Of a DNA stretch of 64,000 bases, positions 58,986 to 64,000 are shown piece after piece. Below the pieces are notes generated by a model, which searched no databases, was not told the DNA's origin, and worked only from the letters and a program-made list of their open reading frames with translations. The position numbers were made by a program, and so were the translations under genes. The stretch lies in the NCBI RefSeq assembly GCF_036588685.1, contig NC_086377.1, positions 66,211,233-66,275,232 on the forward strand, in the 5' to 3' direction. This DNA comes from Mytilus trossulus (Eukaryota; Mollusca; Bivalvia; Mytilida; Mytilidae). The first letter of the stretch is position 1. Each line of letters starts with the position of its first letter.

Positions 58986-60665
58986 CTGATGTAAACACGG
59001 CTCTGATAAGAACTATTCTTAGTTATAAATAAATAGCATGAAATATATCAAATCATTCTTAATAACAAAATAAATAATGAAAAGAAGAAGTCGGGTTTTT
59101 TATGAAACATATTAGACATCACATGGGATAACTGTATCCTGAAATTTTAAGGTTGTGCATCTATCAAAAAAAAAATATAATTAAACCTATTTAAACCGGA
59201 ATCAACTCCGTTGATTTAAATCTTTTATATAAGGTTTAGCGTTTGAGATAAATAATTCAAAGCTATTTTGTGTTCCCAGTGCCCAACATTTAGAAGTATC
59301 AGTGAAAAATGACCTACTCGAAGTAAACCATATAGTATTATTCGCCTTTTTGACGTTCCTGATGAAGGTAGATCCAGAAAAGGCGCTTCGGTCGCATACA
59401 ACTTAAAACGTTTTCCTTTCTTGTTTATCGATTGCAAAAGCCATGATGATAATATATTGCCTTTTATGATTTATTTCAGTTCCAAGAAATGATACGGAAG
59501 GAATACTTAATATATAGCGTTGCAATTAAAGTTGTGCTAGGTGTGTTTCAGCTAGCCCCTATACAAAAAAAAATGTACTGGTTCTGTGATTATAGACGTA
59601 ATACTAAAGTCCGAAATATAACAATGAACTAAAATCAAAATCATACAAGACTTAGAAGGAAAGAGGCTCCTGGATTGCGACAGGTGCACAAATGCGGCGG
59701 GGTTAACATGCTTCGTGAGATCACAACCCTCCCCCTATACCTCTAGCCAATAAAGAATGAAAAACACACAGTAATACGAACAGTAAAACGGACTTCAATA
59801 GGAAATACAAGTCCTGTCAGAATAGGAAACAAACTAAGAAACTAATCAACATGACAATGATAATAAAATAACAAAGGACTACCATATATATAAGGCTAGC
59901 AGTTACTATCATACGCCAGCTTCAGACCTCAACTGATAAACTAATTGAAAGGTCTTATATGTCTTCATTATGCACACTCTCTCCCTGTTGCATTTATTGC
60001 TAATTTGTTCCGGAACATTCATGAAATATTTCTCACTGGCAACAAAAAAAAATCGATAATTCAAAATAGGTTGTTTACATTCAAATTACGAAGAAACGTA
60101 AATTCAACTTCCGAGGACAAAGTTTCCCTTATAGATGGATTTAAATATGTATTAACTTCACATTGGTCAAACACCTCTTTAATTGTTTCGTTCTTATTTT
60201 TCTTGAATTTCAAATTTCAGTTTCAGCGTTCCGTAGGTGAATTCTTTACTTAAAATTCAGCGTTTTACATTGTACTGGTTTTTCGAGAGCAACATAAGTG
60301 TACGGCCAAAAATGGGAAAAATCCATCATGCATCAAAGTGGGGTGAGGTTGTTTTGTCGAAGCACTAACAATTTTATTAAGTTTTTCATCGCTATTAATC
60401 AACTTGTCTGGTTCAAAATTTAACACTAAAAGGCATGGATAATTTTTCTTTTGTCCTCTGCTGGCACAGAATATTATATCATCAAATTAGGGATCAGAAT
60501 ATTTTAATGTACCATTATCGAAGCCCATAGTGGTAATATCAAGTAAAAAAACAGGGACTATCTAAATATTGGTTCCCCAGAAGATTACCATTTATCGCTG
60601 ATAGAAAAATTTTAACACAATTTTCAACTTTCAAAATAAAATACCAGCACCTACAACTGGATAGA

Positions 60666-60766
60666 TGGGTGCTTAATGTAGTACAGCGGCAACTATTACA
60701 TAAACATGAATGCAAGTTGGGTGCTTAATGTAGTACAGCGGTAACTATTACATAAATATGAATGCT
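60666..60766 (+). repeat. Tandem duplication of ~54 bp
   Basis: 'gggtgcttaatgtagtacag' + 'cggcaactattacataaa' occurs twice in a row with few differences. Confidence 0.8.
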
Positions 60767-61357
60767 TGTGAAAATAATGTTTATGGTATACGTTTATATA
60801 TGATATGAAAGGTTTCAACTTTTACAAAACCAGAGCTATACTTTGGATTTAAAAGTTTACTTTATTTGGCCTTTTCAATTTTATTTGACTTTATTTGCCT
60901 TTTTAACTTCATTTGGTTCGAGTGTCAATGATAAGTCTTAATAGATGTAGACGAAACGCGCGTCTGGCGCAAAAACCGGCAAAATTTATATTTTGGTATC
61001 CATCTATGATGAGTTTTTGTAGATACCTTGTAACAGTATCTTGGTTCCAATTTGCTGATATTGGATCTTAGTACCGTCTTAATTTCAGCGTAAATAAGAT
61101 TATATTAAAAAACTTTCACACTGTGGACTAGCACAACCTTAATTAGGACACCATCATTCAGTATCATAAAACCAGCAGGTAAAATGGTCAATATCAGAGC
61201 CGTACGTCTGTTTTTTAAATAGATTATCTTCTTTTTAGAAATATTAATTTTGTCATCCAATTTTTCACCGCTTACAAATGTCCGTTTTATTTCATACATA
61301 AACTTTTAAGTATCAGTATGTTTTTAATTCATATTGTTTCGTTTCGTTTCGCTTTTT

Positions 61358-61680
61358 ACAGGTATCCCTCTTATTGCCCCTTTTCTATTTTGATATTTTA
61401 AGCAAACATTTAAAAAATCAAACTTTCAAAAAGTGAAATAATCAAAATTTCGCGTTAGGTTTAGTATTTTAAAAGTTTGATCAAGTTTCTAAAATATCAA
61501 ATTTATAAACGATATTTAGAGTTTTGATATTTTAAAAATTTGGTTAAAATTTCAAAATTTCAAAACTTTAACACAATTTGAAATTTTGATATTTTAAAAC
61601 TTTGATCAAAATTCCAAAAATCTAAAATTTCAAAACTTGTTAAAACTTTGAATTGATAAGTGTTACACGGACCAGAAATG
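61358..61680 (-). repeat. Right arm of a 320-bp inverted pair
   Basis: Starts 'aggtatccctcttattgccc' and ends 'tgataagtgttacacggacc', the inverse of the left arm with moderate divergence. Confidence 0.8.
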
Positions 61681-62033
61681 CATATCACTTATATCAAATG
61701 CATAAGGGGAAATAACTCTCATATGGAGCGTTCATATCACTTCGGTCAAAAAAGGACAAATCATGCGAAGGATATAACGAGCAATTTTGTAAAATAAATT
61801 TGTCATAATATTTTACGGTTGCGAAGGAGTTGCACTAACAAGGAAAACAGTGTTTGGGGAGATAACACCTACAAAGAAAAGTATTCGTTTACGCAGGGTA
61901 AATTTCAAAAGCGCATAAACTGTTCGATATCATATACCAAATATCTAAGCGACATATTGCGAAACAAATGTTTATCGCAAGAACAAAATTAGGCGGAAGA
62001 AAAAAAAAAAAAATAATCAGAAGAAAAACAATA

Positions 62034-62061
62034 GGTCTTTCCACAGAAAAGTGGAAAGACC
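62034..62061. repeat. Short perfect hairpin
   Basis: 'ggtctttccac' and 'gtggaaagacc' flank the loop 'agaaaa'. It lies inside AT-rich repeat sequence. A terminator function is unlikely because no gene ends here. Confidence 0.7.
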
Positions 62062-63483
62062 TTATAATATAAATCATGGGTACCGATTTAAACAGGTGCA
62101 GGTTTATGCCCAAATCAAATGCCTGAACACACCATTAGGTGGTGCGCCTTACAGAGGAACGAGTTACAGATAAGGTAGGGGAACAGTACAACGAATGATG
62201 ACGTTGGTCTCTTTCCCTCGACTTACATTTTCCCTCTGAAGACAAAGTAATTTTGAGTTACAGAGTAGACACGATTAATCTTATTTAACAAGATGTAGTG
62301 AAACATACATGAGTACATTCAATACTGTATATAGTAAAAGGTGAAAATTAAGAATCTAGTATCTACTTGTCCTGACTGATTATAATATATTAGCTATTTT
62401 GGGCCCGTAAATTATTTAAATTACATGATAAATACATGTTGTGTTATGATTGTCAAATTACATTGAACATATCTTTTTATTAGAAATATACAGAGTTCAA
62501 ATTAAGTAGATGCATCATGTAAGAAACTGCAGCTGCATGAACTTCAACAATGAGAAAACCTCATATTGCCTGAATTTACAACATGTAGAAGCCTAGAACA
62601 GTTCAATTAATATTTGGAATGATTGCCTCAATTTAGTACAAAACAAAAAACCGAAAAACTTATCTGATATACAGCAACAAATGACAACTAACAAATCCCA
62701 GATCATGCTTTTTACACTTTTCATGTTTCAAAGGGTCTCAAAGTATCTGTATGCTTAAATTAAAAACACAAATAAAAAGAAGACAAGAAAAGCACATCAT
62801 GCACATGCTTAAACTTTGAACTGTATAACATGTTTGCAAGCCCTAAACCACCCCTGACCTCCCAAACCTGAGAGTGCTGTAGCATGGTAACAGCAAAATT
62901 TTGTGATATCGACATATATTATTATTATTATCAGTTAAAAAGGGTTTCTGATTATTTTTACTTTTCAGGTAAATACACAGCTCAAAATAAAAAAAACCCA
63001 AATGACACAAAGCACATACATGTATATCAGGCTGAAAAAATAATACATGTGTTTTACTGTGCTGGGAAAAAATAGGTACATGTAGGAATCCAATATCATC
63101 TTATTTACAATTTATTTTAGCTGGTTGATACTTGAGAATCTGTCAGAGTGACTTCAACAGTGCTCATTCAAAAATAGCATAAAAAGAGTTGGGGTAGACA
63201 CTAAAAAAAGGGTAAGAATGGTTAGCTAAAAAACATATTTTATTTTGTTTGGCCTTACTGAAAGATGGTACCAAACAAATACATGTACTGTAAATCACAT
63301 ATAATTATATGCATTTATCATGTTCAGGGGTTAAAAAATCCACTAGCCCGACGCCCGGGAGTAGACATTTACGTCTCGGGCAACCAAAACTTATAACCCA
63401 GTATGCCCGACGGACTAGTAACAAAAAATTCTTGGCGTGTCTAAAATAGAAAGTGGAAAATCCCTTCATCACTTTTCTGTCTT

Positions 63484-63508
63484 AGCCAATCAGATTCAAT
63501 TACGTCAT
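63484..63508 (+). promoter_or_regulatory. CCAAT box and CRE-like site
   Basis: 'gccaatcag' and 'ttacgtcat' lie about 290 nt before the ATG at 63790, in a stretch with more C+G than its surroundings (63340-63620). Candidate promoter elements, judged by motif alone. Confidence 0.4.
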
Positions 63509-63789
63509 CCGGGATTCCATGAATTTGAACTGGTTTGTACAGGTCCTCACCTCATGCACAGTAACATGTTTTAAAAATAGAACAAATAACTCCGGGTGGC
63601 CCGGTATCATGTATTGATCGCAGTTATTGTACTTTCAATATCGATTTCTCGTTATATGTTATAACGGGGATATTTTTCATTGGTTCTGTCGAGTTTTTCA
63701 ATTAACGGTACAGGGGGTATAATGTATTGATAGTTATTGATCCTTCTAGACTCTTGTCGGACAACTGTTTAAGCAAGGAGCACGAAACT

Positions 63790-64000
63790 ATGTCAATGCA
63801 ACAAAATATATCAACATATTTTACTACGGCAAGCGCAGAAACTTCATCAACTTCAAGTTCAAAGCAAAAATCGGCAAATGAAGGGGATTCTAATGAGGCT
63901 GATACATCTAAAAAAAATAGAAAGTACGATCGGGACAAGCGAAAAAGAATGTTCATAGCGACATGGAATGAAAGATTCCCGTGGGCAAGGTCGGTTGTTG
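63790..64000 (+). CDS. Start of a gene cut by the window end (possibly hAT-derived zinc-finger type)
   Basis: From ATG at 63790 the frame is open to the window end (70 codons). It begins 'MSMQQNISTYFTTASAETSS' with a Ser/Thr/Glu-rich low-complexity tail. A basic 'KYDRDKRKR' and 'WNERFPWARSVV' follow. An N-terminal Ser-rich stretch leading to a W..FPW motif is what I recall of KIAA1586/ZNF862-like proteins before their TTF-type zinc finger. Without the following residues this is only a suggestion. The composition is clearly coding-like and the upstream promoter motifs fit. Confidence 0.55.
   Translation, partial: MSMQQNISTYFTTASAETSSTSSSKQKSANEGDSNEADTSKKNRKYDRDKRKRMFIATWNERFPWARSVV

Larger units (their letters stand above)
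58214..63480. other. Intergenic, repeats and foldbacks
   Basis: Holds two 'gaccttgacct' blocks (58.30 and 58.57 kb), a 320-bp inverted pair (58660-58985 and 61358-61680), a 'gacgaaacgcgcgtctggcg' repeat at about 60950, a ~54-bp tandem pair at 60666-60766, a short hairpin at 62034 and a SINE-like fragment at about 62.44-62.63 kb. No gene is supported. Confidence 0.55.

Noticed and set aside
62034-62061. Rho-independent style terminator
   Set aside because: Only a hairpin; no gene ends nearby and the genome is eukaryotic.

Overview
The window looks like nuclear DNA of a bivalve mollusc, most likely a mussel close to Mytilus. It is AT-rich, genes are split into small phase-1 exons by kilobase introns, and the introns are crowded with dispersed repeats of the type seen in mussel genomes. 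These include a SINE-like family containing 'gatgtggtatgattgcc', a family containing 'gacgcgcgtttcgtc', and many small inverted-repeat elements. The species is an inference; no mitochondrial or ribosomal marker is present.

Left part (1.3-11.2 kb, minus strand): six exons join in frame into a 717-residue membrane receptor. They encode a signal peptide, one immunoglobulin domain, a 16-nt microexon, a transmembrane helix, and one large cytoplasmic exon carrying a TIR-like domain followed by two BIR zinc-binding domains. The exons look unrelated when read singly, but every junction has consensus splice sites and matching phase. An Ig-TM-TIR-BIR-BIR receptor is the most novel thing here. It would link surface recognition directly to an inhibitor-of-apoptosis type module.

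Middle (15.6-46.4 kb, plus strand): fifteen exons encode a 497-residue secreted cysteine-rich protein. The order is signal peptide, WAP domain, three tandem copies of a three-exon cassette (antistasin-like A, lustrin-type cysteine domain, antistasin-like B), two more lustrin-type domains and a terminal WAP domain. Its introns hold three decayed WAP exons, a minisatellite grown from the end of exon 2, a nearly complete DIRS-type tyrosine-recombinase retrotransposon (28.7-34.3 kb) and several small inverted-repeat elements. A broken copy of the last exon lies just downstream.

Right part (46.5-64 kb): mostly repeats. They include a 1.57-kb foldback element made of a palindromic satellite and nested in an older element (48.6-50.7 kb), a perfect hairpin, a histone H4 pseudogene and a LINE remnant. 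A two-exon SAP-SWIM protein lies at 57-58.2 kb, and the first 70 codons of a further gene, possibly of the KIAA1586/ZNF862 hAT-derived type, run off the window end.
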